Shown: piece by piece, positions 9,695-20,551 of the stretch
How the letters are laid out: every line of letters begins with the position of its first letter
Numbering within the stretch: the stretch's first letter is position 1
NCBI GenBank assembly: GCA_001567165.1
Contig: LNFQ01000032.1
Span: 1 to 61,138 of the forward strand
Reading direction: 5' to 3'
Origin: Bacteroidetes bacterium OLB11
Lineage (GTDB): Bacteria; Bacteroidota; Bacteroidia; Chitinophagales; Chitinophagaceae
Length of the DNA stretch: 61,138 nucleotides
Notes under the pieces: generated by a model
The model's database searches: none
Told to the model about the DNA's origin: nothing
Seen by the model: only the letters and a program-made list of their open reading frames with translations
Made by a program: the position numbers and the translations under genes

Positions 9695-11525
9695 ATGCTG
9701 CAAATAAAAAAAATATTAATTGATTTGTATGGTACTTTAGGACGATTTCCTATACCCATTATGGCCTCGGTATTAGGGTTTATTTTTTTTTCAATTAGTA
9801 TTCACACTGATAGCAGTGATTTGAAAGGTTTTGTATTTATTAAATTAGCCTTAGAATCTGTTTCTGGAATTTCATATTTTATAGCTCTTGATATTTTTGC
9901 AGAGTCTAAAAAGATTGATCTTGGAAAGCGTGTGGGTTTGTCATTGTTAGGCTTTTGCATGTTGGGCTTACATTATTATTCGATTATTCCTGCGATGTTA
10001 GATTCAGAAAGTGTATTCCTTACTCGGTATTTAGTGTTTATTACTTGTTTTCATGTTTTGGTTTCTTTTTCGGCTTTTTATGATAATGATGAAAATCAAA
10101 ATTTTTGGCAGTTTAATTTCTATTTATTGACGAGTATTAGTATTGCCATAGTGTATTCTGTAACACTATTTTTAGGGGTTGCAGGTGCTTTATATGCTGT
10201 TGAAAAGCTCTTGAAAATATATATAACGACGAATGCTTATTTGGATTTGTTTTTATTTGTGTTTATCTTTTTAAATACCTTATTTTTTCTTTACCAAATT
10301 CCAAAATCATTTGATGTTTTTTCGCATAAAACAGTATTTAAAAATTCTTTACGAATCTTTGTTCAATACATTTTACTGCCAATATTGCTTTTGTACATTC
10401 TCATTTTATACATCTATCTGTTCGATATCGTGTTGACAGGAGTGATCCCTTCTAATGCAGTTTGTATCCCTATTTTTGTATTTTCAATTATTGGAGTCTT
10501 TACTTATTTATTAATTTATCCTATCCGAAAAGACAAACAATATAAATTACTTTATTTCTTCTCGAAATACTTTTTTTATATTTTACTTCCTTTACTTTCT
10601 TTATATTTTATTGCAATTACACTTCGTATTTTATCGTATGGGATTACCGAAGATCGTTATCTGATAGTCGTTTTTGGGGATTTGGCTATTGGTAATTAGT
10701 ATTTATATTTTATCTTCAAAAAAAGATAATATCATAATTATACCGATTAGTCTTTTTGTTATTCTTTTTATTTCTTCATTTGGGCCTTGGGGATTATTTC
10801 AATTGAGTATTCAAAACCAAGTGAGAAGGTTGGAATATTTATTAAATAAAAATCATTTGCTTGTCAATAATAAATTAGTTTCAAATGAGAACACTCATAA
10901 AATTTCAAATGAAAATTTAGAGAGTATTCGTTCTATTTTGAATTATTTAAACAAGCGTGGGCAAATCAATCAGATTCATAAATGGCTTGATGAAGAGAAT
11001 CAAAATATATTAAACAATGCTATCTCTAAAAATGAATTAGAATCCGTCAATGCTATTTTTTCTGACTTGCAATTTCAAGAGCAAAGTCCAATTCGCAAAA
11101 TTAGTATTAGTCCTAATTATGAATTTTTAAATGAACTTCCTTTAAGTTCTTCCGAGTTTAAAAATATGATTTCGTTTAGCAAAGATGAAAATATCATTCA
11201 GCTTCATAAAGCAACTGCAACCATTTCACATGATAGTTTATTTATTCAATATCATAATGACACCTTGTGCCATGTGCATTTTGACACTCTTTTAAACCCA
11301 ATTTTATATTCGATTAATCAGCGATTACATCAAGAAGACGAAAGCAATCGATTGAATAACAAAATGAAATTAATCAATAGAGACCAAGAAAAGAAATATT
11401 TAATATCAAACGATTCTTTGATTTTTAGAAGTGTAAAATGTAAAATTTATATCAATAAAATTTCTTTTAATAAAAGAGATTCAATATTGATTGTAAATGA
11501 AATGAATGGCATATTGCTATATTAA
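9695..11525 (+). CDS. DUF4153 membrane protein, frameshifted
   Basis: The first reading frame (9695-10699) has about eleven hydrophobic segments. The next frame, overlapping from 10674, continues with one or two more and a soluble C-terminal region that includes SSFGPWGLFQLSIQNQVRRLE, a recognisable DUF4153 block. Removing one G from the G4 run at 10676-10679 makes a single 609-residue protein reading FGIWLLVISIYI. DUF4153 proteins are inner-membrane proteins of unknown function found widely in Bacteroidota. This is the only indel in the window found in a G run rather than an A/T run. Confidence 0.8.
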
Positions 11526-11528
11526 ACA

Positions 11529-12883
11529 TTACCGCTCTAATGAGATATTTTCATCACCTGCTTGATATGGCAAATAAGAAACAATAAACTGAAACATTTC
11601 ATCGTGAGTGCCCATGCTGCCATTGTTATCTCTCACTTCTTTGGGAGGATGATTTGGATTAAATGGATTTTCTTTTGTGTTGTCAAAAATTCCTTCAACA
11701 TATATTGTGCTTCCTTGTGGAATTTTTACCATCTTTTTAAAAGTATAAAAATACTGCCAATTAAAATTCCATTGAGGAATATAAATGAGACGAATCGTAT
11801 CACCGTAGGGCTTGATAGCATAAGCTTTGAAACTTTTACCCAGTTTGTGCATGTGCGGATTGATAGTTAGAATCGATATATCTTCTGGGGTCGTAAATTT
11901 GGTGATATATGATGAAATTTTATTTGGGGGTATGATTAGTGGTGGCTCAATGGGCGACACCCCTAATGTTCCCATTTGAAATTCTAACACTTGACGATAT
12001 GGGATATTTTTCCCAAAAAAGACATTGATGTATGAGCTATCCCAAACTTTTTTTTCTGTAGGTCCATAATGCAAATCGGCTAATAAAAATGCGTTTTTCT
12101 TATTTGCACGCCAAGCTCCAATACCATCAGGATACTGCTGAGCTATCACTCCTGGAAGGTAATTGACGATAGATTTGACAAGTGTAGGATAGGAGCCATC
12201 ATCATTCAAAACACCAATTCTTTTATATGCAATTTGGATTGAGGTGTCCAATTTCATATCGCTCACTAATTCGCCATCATATACATTTTTCTTTTTTTCG
12301 TAATCAAATCGAACCATATCTCCATTTACATGATGTACAACCCTTGTGTTGCCTGGCACAAACTCGACGGCTCGTATAAGCGTATCCGTAGGTAATTCAA
12401 ATGGGACTTTGATTAATAAAAATTTATCTTTGAAGTCACCCTTTAACTCAATTGGTTTTATCGGAATTCGCAAATCAGGCTCGCCAATCATTGAGCCACT
12501 ATGAAAATGTGGCAATGGAGGAATCTCATTTTCATTCCCCAAAGGGCATTCGAGTGCAATCCATTTTTCAATTTTATTTTTCTCTTGATCAGTTAGATAA
12601 TTTTCATTTAAAAATTGAGAATAATTTGGGTCTGCAGGCCATGGTGGCATGATGTTGTGCTTGATTGAATATAAAATGGATCTAGCACTGCTTTTAACCT
12701 GAATATAATTGGTAAATTGAAAATGACCGGGTTGGGAAGGGCGATGGCATGGAGTGCATTTTTCAAAAATAATTGGTGCGATGTCTTTTGAAAATGTAGG
12801 ATTTTGTTCATTGGAACATGCTCCCATTAATATGTAAATGATAGTTATAGAGAACAAACAAATAAGAAGTTTATTTTTTTTAT
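11529..12883 (-). CDS. Cytochrome c / PHM-like copper-site lipoprotein
   Basis: The predicted protein has a lipoprotein signal (KKNKLLICLFS... ending LMGAC), one haem c motif CTPCHRPSQ near residue 45 with a downstream MPPWP Met ligand, and a C-terminal half like the copper type II ascorbate-dependent monooxygenase (PHM) fold: VVHHV, NPHMHKLG and a late Met in THDEMFQF. Such cytochrome/PHM-like proteins are common in Bacteroidota and Planctomycetes, with unknown substrates. In the given sequence this frame is continuous with the upstream YihY gene and lacks a start codon. Adding one G between 12881 and 12882 creates ATGAAAAAAAAT and a YihY stop within it, giving a 451-residue protein. The end at 11529 is certain; the start is inferred. 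Confidence 0.75.
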
Positions 12884-13801
12884 GATTTGATTCAATTTTG
12901 TTTGTGATGATACTAGCATTTAGTTCAAACCCAATTAATAAAATTTGAGCGATTAAATTAATCCAAACCATGAAGATAATTAATGTTCCAATTGAACCGT
13001 AAATCTTATTATAATTGATTAAATTATTCACAGCATAAAAAAATGAAATTGTCAAAAAGACGATTAAAAAGGTGGCAATAATTGCTCCCGGATTGACTAA
13101 TTTTAAATGTGTGATTGCAGCGTATCCAAAGCGATACAAACAAGCGACTGTCAATAGAACCATGCCAATGATTAATATCGATGCGACTATATTCAACACG
13201 ACAGAATTTGTCAGAAATTCAATGCCCAATACTTTAGAAAGCCATGATTGAAATATCATAAATCCTAAAGCTATAATGATTGAAAAGATTAGTTGAAATG
13301 TGAGAGCAATGGCAATAATTCTTTTTTTGAAAGCCGATCTTTTTTTAAATCCTTTTATATTTTTATCAAAACTTTTCATCAATCCCATGACACCATTGGA
13401 TGAGTAAAAAATGGTCAACACAATCGAAAAAGAAAGAAGTGCATTTTTTTATGAGTAATAAAATCACTTATCAATTTATTGACACTTCTTTGCATGTTTT
13501 CATTTGGTGTCATCAGCAACATCATGTTATTTAAAACTTCTAAAATTTGTTTTTCAGGAAGTGGTAAATATGGGATTAAGGTGAAAAAAAATAAAAGCAA
13601 TGGAGGTAAAGCCATTAAGAACGAAAAAGACACTGCACTTGCACTATAATTAAATCGACTTGAAAAAATTTGTTTTTGAAAAAAACTTAAAGAGTCAAAA
13701 AGAGAAACCCCTTCAAACCCGGGTAAATATACTTGTTTGAGCCAATTGCTTACGAATACAATAGGCTTTGAATTTCTAATATAATATTCAAGGCGAGTCA
13801 T
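12871..13801 (-). CDS. YihY/BrkB-family inner-membrane protein, frameshifted
   Basis: The N-terminal part (from 13801) has the family pattern FNYSASAVSFSFLMALPPLLLFF. The rest continues in another frame from about 13444, with further TM segments, ISFFYAVNN, YGSIGTLIIFMVWINL and the closing FELNASI. The frames join if one T is added to the T7 run at 13444-13450. A second missing base at 12881/12882 would end the gene at 12871, for 310 residues. YihY proteins were once called ribonuclease BN, wrongly; their role is unknown. Without the second correction the gene is fused in frame to the cytochrome lipoprotein downstream. Confidence 0.75.
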
Positions 13802-13870
13802 TTATTTTTCAAATCATTGCGAATATAAAATAAATAAATATCCAACGTGGAACTATTTTAAAAGAGACTA

Positions 13871-14875
13871 TTAAAGACTGCGAGCACTGGCTGTTGTTTG
13901 CAAATCGGCAAATTCATTTTTTAAAAATTTGTAATATGCAGTAATCGCAATCATAGCAGCATTGTCTGTGCAATATTCAAACTTAGGGATGTAAGTTTTC
14001 CATGATTGAGTGATAGCATTCTCTTTTAATGCTTTTCTCAAACCGCTATTGGCACTCACTCCGCCAGCTATGCATACTTCTTTAATATTCGTTTGCTTTG
14101 ATGCAAGAATTAATTTTTTCATCAAAATTTTTATTATCGTGTGTTGAATACTTGCACATAAATCGTTTAGATTTTCTTCAATAAATTGTGGATTTTCCTT
14201 TTTTTGTTTTTGTAAAAAATATAAAATGGATGTTTTTAAACCTGAAAAAGAGTAATCGAGATTTTTAATATTAGGCTCTGCAAATTTAAATTTGATAGGA
14301 TTTCCTAACTGTGCATATTTATCGATTAAAGGACCTCCTGGATAAGGCAACCCAAGCATTTTGGCTGATTTGTCAAATGCTTCACCTGCTGCATCATCAA
14401 TAGTGCTGCCTATTATTTCTTGCTCAAGTGGACTATGACAAACGACTATTTGTGTGTGTCCACCTGAAACGGTTAAGCATAAAAATGGAAAGTTGGGAGT
14501 AGGAGATTCTATCAAGTTGGAAAGCACATGAGCTTGCATGTGGTTCACTGCAATCGTAGGAATCGATAATGCTTGAGCCATACTTTTTGCAAAGCAACTT
14601 CCTACCAATAAGGAACCTATGAGGCCGGGACTTTGTGTGTACGCAATGGCACTCAATTCGGGTTTGGTAGTATTGCTTTTTTCCATAGCTTCTAACACCA
14701 CAGGCATTATATTTTTGATATGCAATCGAGAGGCAGATTCGGGAATTACTCCGCCATATTTTTCATGAATTGCTTGCGTACAAATAATGTTTGACATGAT
14801 TTTTCCGTCAATAATCACAGCTGCACTTGTTTCGTCACAAGATGATTCAATTGCCAAAATTTTAATGGCACTCAT
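13871..14875 (-). CDS. tsaD: tRNA N6-adenosine threonylcarbamoyltransferase
   Basis: This 334-residue protein is TsaD (Kae1/Gcp/YgjD). It transfers threonylcarbamoyl from the TsaC product to A37 of ANN-decoding tRNAs. Visible features are the N-terminal ILAIESSCDETSAAVI, metal ligands in NHMQAHVLS, LTVSGGHTQIVV, the PGGPLID loop, and the CIAGGVSANSGLR and YCTDNAAMIA nucleotide motifs. It is intact and of normal length. The TsaB and TsaE partners are not in the window. Confidence 0.96.
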   Translation of the reverse strand: MSAIKILAIESSCDETSAAVIIDGKIMSNIICTQAIHEKYGGVIPESASRLHIKNIMPVVLEAMEKSNTTKPELSAIAYTQSPGLIGSLLVGSCFAKSMAQALSIPTIAVNHMQAHVLSNLIESPTPNFPFLCLTVSGGHTQIVVCHSPLEQEIIGSTIDDAAGEAFDKSAKMLGLPYPGGPLIDKYAQLGNPIKFKFAEPNIKNLDYSFSGLKTSILYFLQKQKKENPQFIEENLNDLCASIQHTIIKILMKKLILASKQTNIKEVCIAGGVSANSGLRKALKENAITQSWKTYIPKFEYCTDNAAMIAITAYYKFLKNEFADLQTTASARSL

Positions 14876-14911
14876 TAGAAAAATAAAAAATTAAATGTAA
14901 AGAATAGATAA

Positions 14912-15484
14912 TTACCATCTCAAGATTCGTACTTGCTTACGCACCGGCTTGATTTTCTTTTCTGTATTTTTATTATAAGATAAAATATCTTCTTTCGGGG
15001 TGTCGTAAGCTTTTAAATTGAGGACAATATTTACCGAACCTAAGTAGTTTTCTTTATAAAATTTTTTATAAAGCATGTCAATTTCATTTTCGTCAGTTTT
15101 AATAACTAATCTTGCCTTATCTGTTTTGAAATAAACTAATAAACTATCCCATTCCACTTTTTCGATTACGCCTTTTAATGTGAGTGTTCCATAATATTTG
15201 CGAGGATCAAAATCAATCTGGTCACAACAACCATTGCCAGCATTTTGAATAACAAAATCTTCATTTATATAACGATAAGTTTCGTATTGACAAGTATAAA
15301 ATGTTTCTGAAGCTCTGTCATAAATTCCGCAAATTGGTGTTGCATCAGGTATTTGATAGATACTAAAAAAATGAGGATCAACCACATTGATTTGAATATG
15401 ATCATAACCCATTGTGTAAACGGTTTGGGCTTTTAAATTGAAAGCAAAAAGGAAGAAAAATAAAAAATAAAATAATCGCTTCAT
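14912..15484 (-). CDS. Exported protein of unknown function
   Basis: I do not recognise this protein. It has 190 residues with a clear signal peptide (MKRLFYFLFFFLFAFNLKAQ), then a mostly beta-rich region with four Cys in a CGIYDRASETFYTC...CC arrangement and a basic tail ending RKQVRILRW. I start it at 15484; the open frame extends 16 codons further, but only the inner Met gives a proper signal peptide. It lies upstream of tsaD on the same strand with a 36-base gap and may be co-transcribed. Confidence 0.7.
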   Translation of the reverse strand: MKRLFYFLFFFLFAFNLKAQTVYTMGYDHIQINVVDPHFFSIYQIPDATPICGIYDRASETFYTCQYETYRYINEDFVIQNAGNGCCDQIDFDPRKYYGTLTLKGVIEKVEWDSLLVYFKTDKARLVIKTDENEIDMLYKKFYKENYLGSVNIVLNLKAYDTPKEDILSYNKNTEKKIKPVRKQVRILRW

Positions 15485-15609
15485 TAAAAAATGATTTGTT
15501 TTAGCAAACAAATATACAAAAAACTCTATCAAATAATATAGAAAACTTTTTTTCTTAAAACTTTTTTCAATTGTGATTTATATATTACCTTTAGAGTCTA
15601 AAAAAAAAA

Positions 15610-16224
15610 ATGAGAAAACTAATTTTATTGAGTTTATTAACAATAATAGCTTGCTTATCTCTTACAACAATTGGTTGTAAAAAGAAGACCAATACAGGTA
15701 ATAGTGGTGATTCAAAAAACCTCATTGTTGTACCTATAGACCGTAGTGATACAACTTCGTTGCCATTCGCAATACCGGCATCTCCTTCATCACTTGATTT
15801 TACACAGGCTCCTTTTGGTCCACTTCAATTGGATACATTTGCTACAAAAGTAGATGAATACATTACTCCTTATGGATTTCAGAAAAAGGATATCGCAAAA
15901 GTTTTAGTGAAAAAATTAAATATGGTGATTGAAAACGCACCCGGGCAAACATTTGATTTCGTAAAAGACCAACCTGTAAGTATCAAGGTGTTTGTTGATA
16001 GCTTCAATGGGACTAATCCTAAAATGGTTGGGTATTTGGATAATGTACCAAGAGGAATGACTTCATTAGAATTGACCGCAGTACAAGATGATATTAAAGA
16101 TTATTTTAGAGCAGATTATATGAAAATAATGGTAGCATTCAGAACTCAAGAAAATGAGGGATGTGTTAGCGGTGCGAAATTTAGAGTAAACTATACATTT
16201 GAAGTGTCAGCTAATAAGCCATAG
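15610..16224 (+). CDS. Lipoprotein of unknown function
   Basis: The 204-residue product has a lipoprotein signal (MRKLILLSLLTIIACLSLTTIGC, Cys at residue 23) followed by a Lys/Asn/Gly-rich linker and a small domain with no motif I recognise. A one-mismatch promoter element TACCTTTA lies just upstream. A strong inverted repeat ends the gene, and the convergent beta-barrel gene shares it. Confidence 0.7.
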   Translation: MRKLILLSLLTIIACLSLTTIGCKKKTNTGNSGDSKNLIVVPIDRSDTTSLPFAIPASPSSLDFTQAPFGPLQLDTFATKVDEYITPYGFQKKDIAKVLVKKLNMVIENAPGQTFDFVKDQPVSIKVFVDSFNGTNPKMVGYLDNVPRGMTSLELTAVQDDIKDYFRADYMKIMVAFRTQENEGCVSGAKFRVNYTFEVSANKP

Positions 16225-16242
16225 TTTTTTAAGTAGTTAAAT

Positions 16243-16276
16243 AAAAAATACACCTTTTTTAAAAGGTGTATTTTTT
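16243..16276. terminator. Bidirectional terminator
   Basis: A perfect 16-bp inverted repeat, AAAAAATACACCTTTT / AAAAGGTGTATTTTTT with a 2-base loop, lies between two convergent genes. It has T runs on both strands and even covers part of the stop codon of the minus-strand gene. Confidence 0.85.
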
Positions 16277-16950
16277 ATAGTTTAAGCGTTGTTCCAGCTT
16301 GAATCAACGCTTCAGGTATGAAATATTTATCAAATAAAATCCAACTTTTTCCTAACCCAATTTCGGCAAAAATACCCAAATGTTTTGTGGGGAAATACTT
16401 AATGCCATAAGTACATTCTAAGCTCAAGGTTGGGGGTAAATCATACACGATAGAGAATCGAGTAGTGTGTGCATAGGTATATGACCAAATATGAAAAAGT
16501 CCATATCCAATTCCAACTCCAGCGTATGAATCAATTTTTTCTCGTTTCCAAAAGTGATAATTTCCTCGAATGGTTCCTGCTAATTCATACGATTTAATTC
16601 CAAATTCAAAAAGATGATATGATTTTGAAATTGTGTCATAGCCATCATCTTGCCATGTGAGTTTATAAAAACTGAAAGACCCATTTAAGCAAATGCCAAA
16701 ACGGTTTGACAACATAAATTCATTTTTGACTAAGAACGGTCCAAATCCAGAAATGGAAATTTTATCCCTACTCGTTTGTAATTTTAAATAGCTTCGCACT
16801 ATACTGGGTGTGGCATACCCAACTGAAAACAAGTAATTATTTTTTTTTGATTGCATACTCATTATTATCCAGATTGCTATATCTATTTTGAGAAAAATTT
16901 ATTTTTGAAATGAAAACAAATAAGCAAATAAAGATAATCACCTTCTTCAT
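16275..16950 (-). CDS. Outer-membrane beta-barrel protein, frameshifted near N-terminus
   Basis: The product looks like a small opacity-type barrel: alternating hydrophobic/aromatic strands (SVGYATPSIV, YAGVGIGYGLFHIWSY, LGIFAEIGLGKSWIL) and a C-terminal TTLKL strand. The open frame starts at an implausible internal Met (16862), while the next frame holds a signal peptide (MKKVIIFICLFVFISKINFSQ) beginning at 16950. Removing one base from the T9 run at 16840-16848 joins them into 224 residues. Function unknown. Confidence 0.7.
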
Positions 16951-17040
16951 ATTTTAAAACAAATAAAATTTAATATTGCAAGATAATCGTTTATTTTAAT
17001 TTTTCATATCTGAATTTTTAATAATGAGATGTTGTTGTAT

Positions 17041-17048
17041 TACATTTG
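17041..17048 (+). promoter_or_regulatory. Promoter -7 element of the helicase gene
   Basis: TACATTTG is an exact TAnnTTTG match 28 bases before the ATG. I see no TTG at the right distance, so the -33 element is weak or absent. Confidence 0.5.
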
Positions 17049-17076
17049 AAGCTGACTATCTATCCATTAAAGAAAA

Positions 17077-18319
17077 ATGAAGTTTGAAAAATATTCCATC
17101 GCAAAAGAGCTGAAGCAAAGTTTGGCTGAATTGAATTTTGTGAAGACGACCGACATTCAATACAAAGCCATACCTTCGATTTTGTCGGGTGAAGATGTGA
17201 TGGCAGTAGCACAAACAGGCACTGGAAAAACAGCTGCGTATGCCATTCCGGTGATCGAAAAACTATTAAAAAAAATTAGTAAAAAGAATCAAGAAATTTT
17301 TATAAAATGCCTTGTATTAGTCCCGACAAGGGAGTTGGCATTGCAGGTGACTGAGGTATTTAAAAAGTTGTCAGTTTATACACCCGTTGAAGTGTTGAGT
17401 ACTTTTGGCGGGGTATCACAAAATGAGCAAATTGAAGAGTTGGAGTTTGGTGTGGACATTTTAGTATCTACTCCCGGTCGATTATTTGACTTGAGAAGTC
17501 AAGGTTATATTCAGTTAAATCATGTGGAAATATTTGTTCTCGATGAGGCTGATAAAATGTTGGCACTTGGATTTATGAAGGATATTCAAGATATTATAAA
17601 AATTTTTACCAAAACGCCACCAGACATTATTTTTTTTCAGCTACAATCAATCCTCATATAAAATCATTGGCTTATGAATTGGTGAAAAATGCAATCCGCA
17701 TTCAAATTTCACCTAAAGACCCTGTTTCAAAAAATGTTATTCATTCATTAGTAAAAGTCGAAATGGATGATAAACGTTTTTTTCTGGAAAGAGTTATTCG
17801 TGAGCATTTGAACGAAAAAATATTAATTTTTGTAAGGACAAAAGTAAGAGCAGAAAGAGTGCAAAAAGCAATGAAACGTGTCGAAATCAACACGATTACA
17901 TTGCACGGTGATAAAACGCAAGATGAGCGGTTTGAGGCACTGCAACAATTTAAAGATAATGAATGTCGGATATTAATTGCAACTGATTTGAGTGCAAGAG
18001 GAATTGATATTCCCAAAGTTAATTTAGTAATTAATTATGATGTGCCTGATATTGCTGAAAATTATGTTCATCGGGTAGGACGCACTGGAAGGGGGATGGA
18101 TAAAGGGATAGCTATCACTTTTTGTGCAAAAGAAGAACAAGAATTATTGAATGATATTATTGCATTTATTGGTTACCCTATTCAAGAAATTAAAATGACA
18201 AATCAAGAATATAGCATGGTACAATTGTTTGCAGAGGAATCAAAAAATGATTGGAAAAAATTGATAGAAGAGGAAGAGAAATCAAAATTAAAATTGAAGA
18301 AAAAGAATAAAAAAAATAA
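17077..18319 (+). CDS. DEAD-box RNA helicase (RhlE/DbpA type), frameshifted
   Basis: Motifs appear in order: AQTGTGKTAA (I), PTRELA (Ia), TPGRLFD (Ib), LDEADKML (II, DEAD), a SAT motif split by the frameshift, IFVRTK, ATDLSARGIDI and HRVGRTGRG (VI). Adding one T to the T8 run at 17630-17637 gives FFSATINPHIK and joins the halves. The second frame otherwise runs past its natural end into the convergent permease gene. Adding one A to the A8 run at 18309-18316 places a TAA at 18317-18319, just before that gene, for 414 residues with a Lys-rich tail. Likely roles are ribosome assembly or RNA decay; the subfamily is uncertain. Confidence 0.88.
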
Positions 18320-18322
18320 GCA

Positions 18323-19414
18323 CTATTTGATGCTCCCTTTCACGTCCATCGCATCGCGTAACGCATTTCCCAATAAATTAAATGCTAACACAATCAGCAT
18401 AATTGCAATTCCTGGAACGATTGCAAGCATCGGACGATTGGTAATGATAAAATTGTAATTTTCTTTTATCATTAATCCCCATGATGAAATAGGAGGCTGC
18501 ACTCCAATTCCCAAAAAACTCAGACCGGCTTCAATTAAAATGGCGGTCGCAAAATTGCTAGCAGCCATGACTATGCTGGGCCCCATAATGTTTGGTAAAA
18601 TATGTCGTGTGATAATTCGCCACGAAGAGAATCCCATCGTTTTGGCAACTTGAATATATTCTAGTTCTTTTAAACTTAATACTTGCCCTCTTATCAAACG
18701 TGCTGTCCCTACCCACATCGTGAGACCAATACTGATGAAAATAATCCAAAATCCTTTCCCTATTACAGATGTAATTGAAAAAACTAAAAGTAATGTAGGA
18801 ATAGCCCAAATCACATTGATAAACCATGTAATGACCCAATCAATATATCCTGCAAAATAGGCACTAATTGAACCTAATAAAACTCCAATCCCAATTGATA
18901 AAATAACTGCGATAAATCCAACAGCTAAACTCACACGAGCTCCTATCATCAAGCGTGAGAGAATATCACGACCATATCGATCTGTACCTAAATAGAATGT
19001 CCTTTTTAAAATATAATGTTTGTTAATATCAGGAATATTGTTGTCAATTGGAAATGCCAATCGCTCTGTAAGTTTTTCATCAATAATATGCATCACAATC
19101 ATACTATCACCAACAGCAGTGATTTGTGTAGCTGAAATGAGCTCTGCATCTGGTTTTTTTCCAAAAATTAATGTTTTGAGAAAATGAGTTTTAGGAATAT
19201 TCTCTTTATACTTTTTAAAAAACAAACAAGAAAAACCTGGCTGTTGTGTAGCAATTTCTAGTTGAATCGTATTCGCATTTGGAGAAGAGTCAGGTGAAAG
19301 AATGTATGCGAAACATGCAACGAAAACAGTAAGCAAAATAAAGTATAAGGGCACTATTGCTGTTTTGTTTTTTTTGAATCGTAGCCAAGTTCTATTTTGT
19401 ATTTTTTGTTGCAT
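18323..19414 (-). CDS. ABC transporter permease, DppC/OppC type, orphan
   Basis: This 363-residue inner-membrane permease belongs to the peptide/nickel (DppC) branch. It has one N-terminal TM segment, a periplasmic domain of about 100 residues, the typical HILGTDRYGRDILSR-like block (here YYLGTDRYGRDILSRLMIGAR) and five C-terminal TM segments with the EAA loop (AKTMGFSSWRIITRHILPN). The partner DppB, the ATPases and the binding protein are absent here. The gene follows the GT2 gene with no gap. Its substrate is unknown. Confidence 0.88.
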   Translation of the reverse strand: MQQKIQNRTWLRFKKNKTAIVPLYFILLTVFVACFAYILSPDSSPNANTIQLEIATQQPGFSCLFFKKYKENIPKTHFLKTLIFGKKPDAELISATQITAVGDSMIVMHIIDEKLTERLAFPIDNNIPDINKHYILKRTFYLGTDRYGRDILSRLMIGARVSLAVGFIAVILSIGIGVLLGSISAYFAGYIDWVITWFINVIWAIPTLLLVFSITSVIGKGFWIIFISIGLTMWVGTARLIRGQVLSLKELEYIQVAKTMGFSSWRIITRHILPNIMGPSIVMAASNFATAILIEAGLSFLGIGVQPPISSWGLMIKENYNFIITNRPMLAIVPGIAIMLIVLAFNLLGNALRDAMDVKGSIK

Positions 19415-20551
19415 TTATTGTACGTTTCTTCCTTTCCATTGGTATGTTACAAATAAGGATAAAATAGCCGATATTACAATGTATGGGATATGAATCATTT
19501 GTAATGGTACAAAGTAAATCAATTCTTTTGACTTATTGAAAAATCGGCTGACAGGTAATAGTAGCAAGAATTCTACAAACACTTTCGTGCAAAAACTAAC
19601 CCATAAGATGTGTAAATATAATCCATCAAAATAGCTTAAAAATCCTAAGAGAATAAACATCAAATTGAACACAAAAACAAAAGATAAAATCAATACTAAA
19701 TTTTTATCTTTAAACTGTTTTGATTTGGAAGCCCAACGAATTCGTTGTTGAAAAAATGATAAAATGCTATTCATCCCTTTTGTATATACAATCGAGTCTT
19801 TACACTTTAAATAAGTCGTTTGCCTAGGATAATTTTGTTCAATCTTATGCATTAAAAGCATGTCGTCACCACTTGCCATTTTATCAATTCCTTTAAATCC
19901 TTTTACCGTTTCAAATACACTTTTTGTATAGACGAGGTTTGCTCCGTTACACATAGAGCCACTATTGAAAAAAGCGAGAGCTCCAGTAATACCTTGCATC
20001 GTGAAAAAATCAATCGATTGAAAAATTTGGAACAAATTGGAAGAATGTTGAAAAGCAACTGGACCTGCAATAAGTTTTTTTCGACTAGTTTCATAAGCTT
20101 GCACTAGACTTAATAACCAATATGGATTTACTCTACAATCGGCATCTGTCGTGACTATGAGCGTTCCTTTTGCCTGTTTGATGCCAATTTCGATAGCCTT
20201 CTTTTTATAAGCATTTAAGACCTCTGGTCCAATGATATCTGCAAGTGAAATGTATTGAACATCTTTAAACTGTTGAATAATTTGTGATGTATTGTCGGTT
20301 GAGTGGTCATCCACAACAATGATTTGCATTAATTCAATCGGATATATTTGAGCAATAAGGTCGTTTAATAAATTTCCAATATTTTGCTCTTCGTTTCTTG
20401 CAGGAATGATAATACTTATGTGTGTTCGTGGCGAATAATCTTTTTTTGTTTGCACTTCATTCAAACTCAACCAACCTCTTCTGAAATAGACAAACATAAT
20501 AGCATATATCGCTAGAAGTACAAACATTAAAAATGAGATAACTTGAATCAT
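19415..20551 (-). CDS. Family 2 glycosyltransferase, membrane-bound
   Basis: This 378-residue protein has an N-terminal TM segment, a GT-A domain (ISIIIPARNEEQNIG, VVDDHSTDNT, TTDADCRVNP with the DxD, ASGDDMLLMHKIE and the Q/RxxRW-type QQRIRWASK motif) and three or four C-terminal TM segments. The architecture is that of processive or lipid-directed GT2 enzymes. It sits between the hydrolase gene and the DppC-like gene with no spacing on either side, so all three are read as one operon. Sugar donor and acceptor are unknown. Confidence 0.85.
   Translation of the reverse strand: MIQVISFLMFVLLAIYAIMFVYFRRGWLSLNEVQTKKDYSPRTHISIIIPARNEEQNIGNLLNDLIAQIYPIELMQIIVVDDHSTDNTSQIIQQFKDVQYISLADIIGPEVLNAYKKKAIEIGIKQAKGTLIVTTDADCRVNPYWLLSLVQAYETSRKKLIAGPVAFQHSSNLFQIFQSIDFFTMQGITGALAFFNSGSMCNGANLVYTKSVFETVKGFKGIDKMASGDDMLLMHKIEQNYPRQTTYLKCKDSIVYTKGMNSILSFFQQRIRWASKSKQFKDKNLVLILSFVFVFNLMFILLGFLSYFDGLYLHILWVSFCTKVFVEFLLLLPVSRFFNKSKELIYFVPLQMIHIPYIVISAILSLFVTYQWKGRNVQ

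Noticed and set aside
18320..18458. Helicase C-terminal extension into the permease gene
   Set aside because: The extra 46 residues are the antisense of the permease coding region; a one-base correction puts the stop at 18319.
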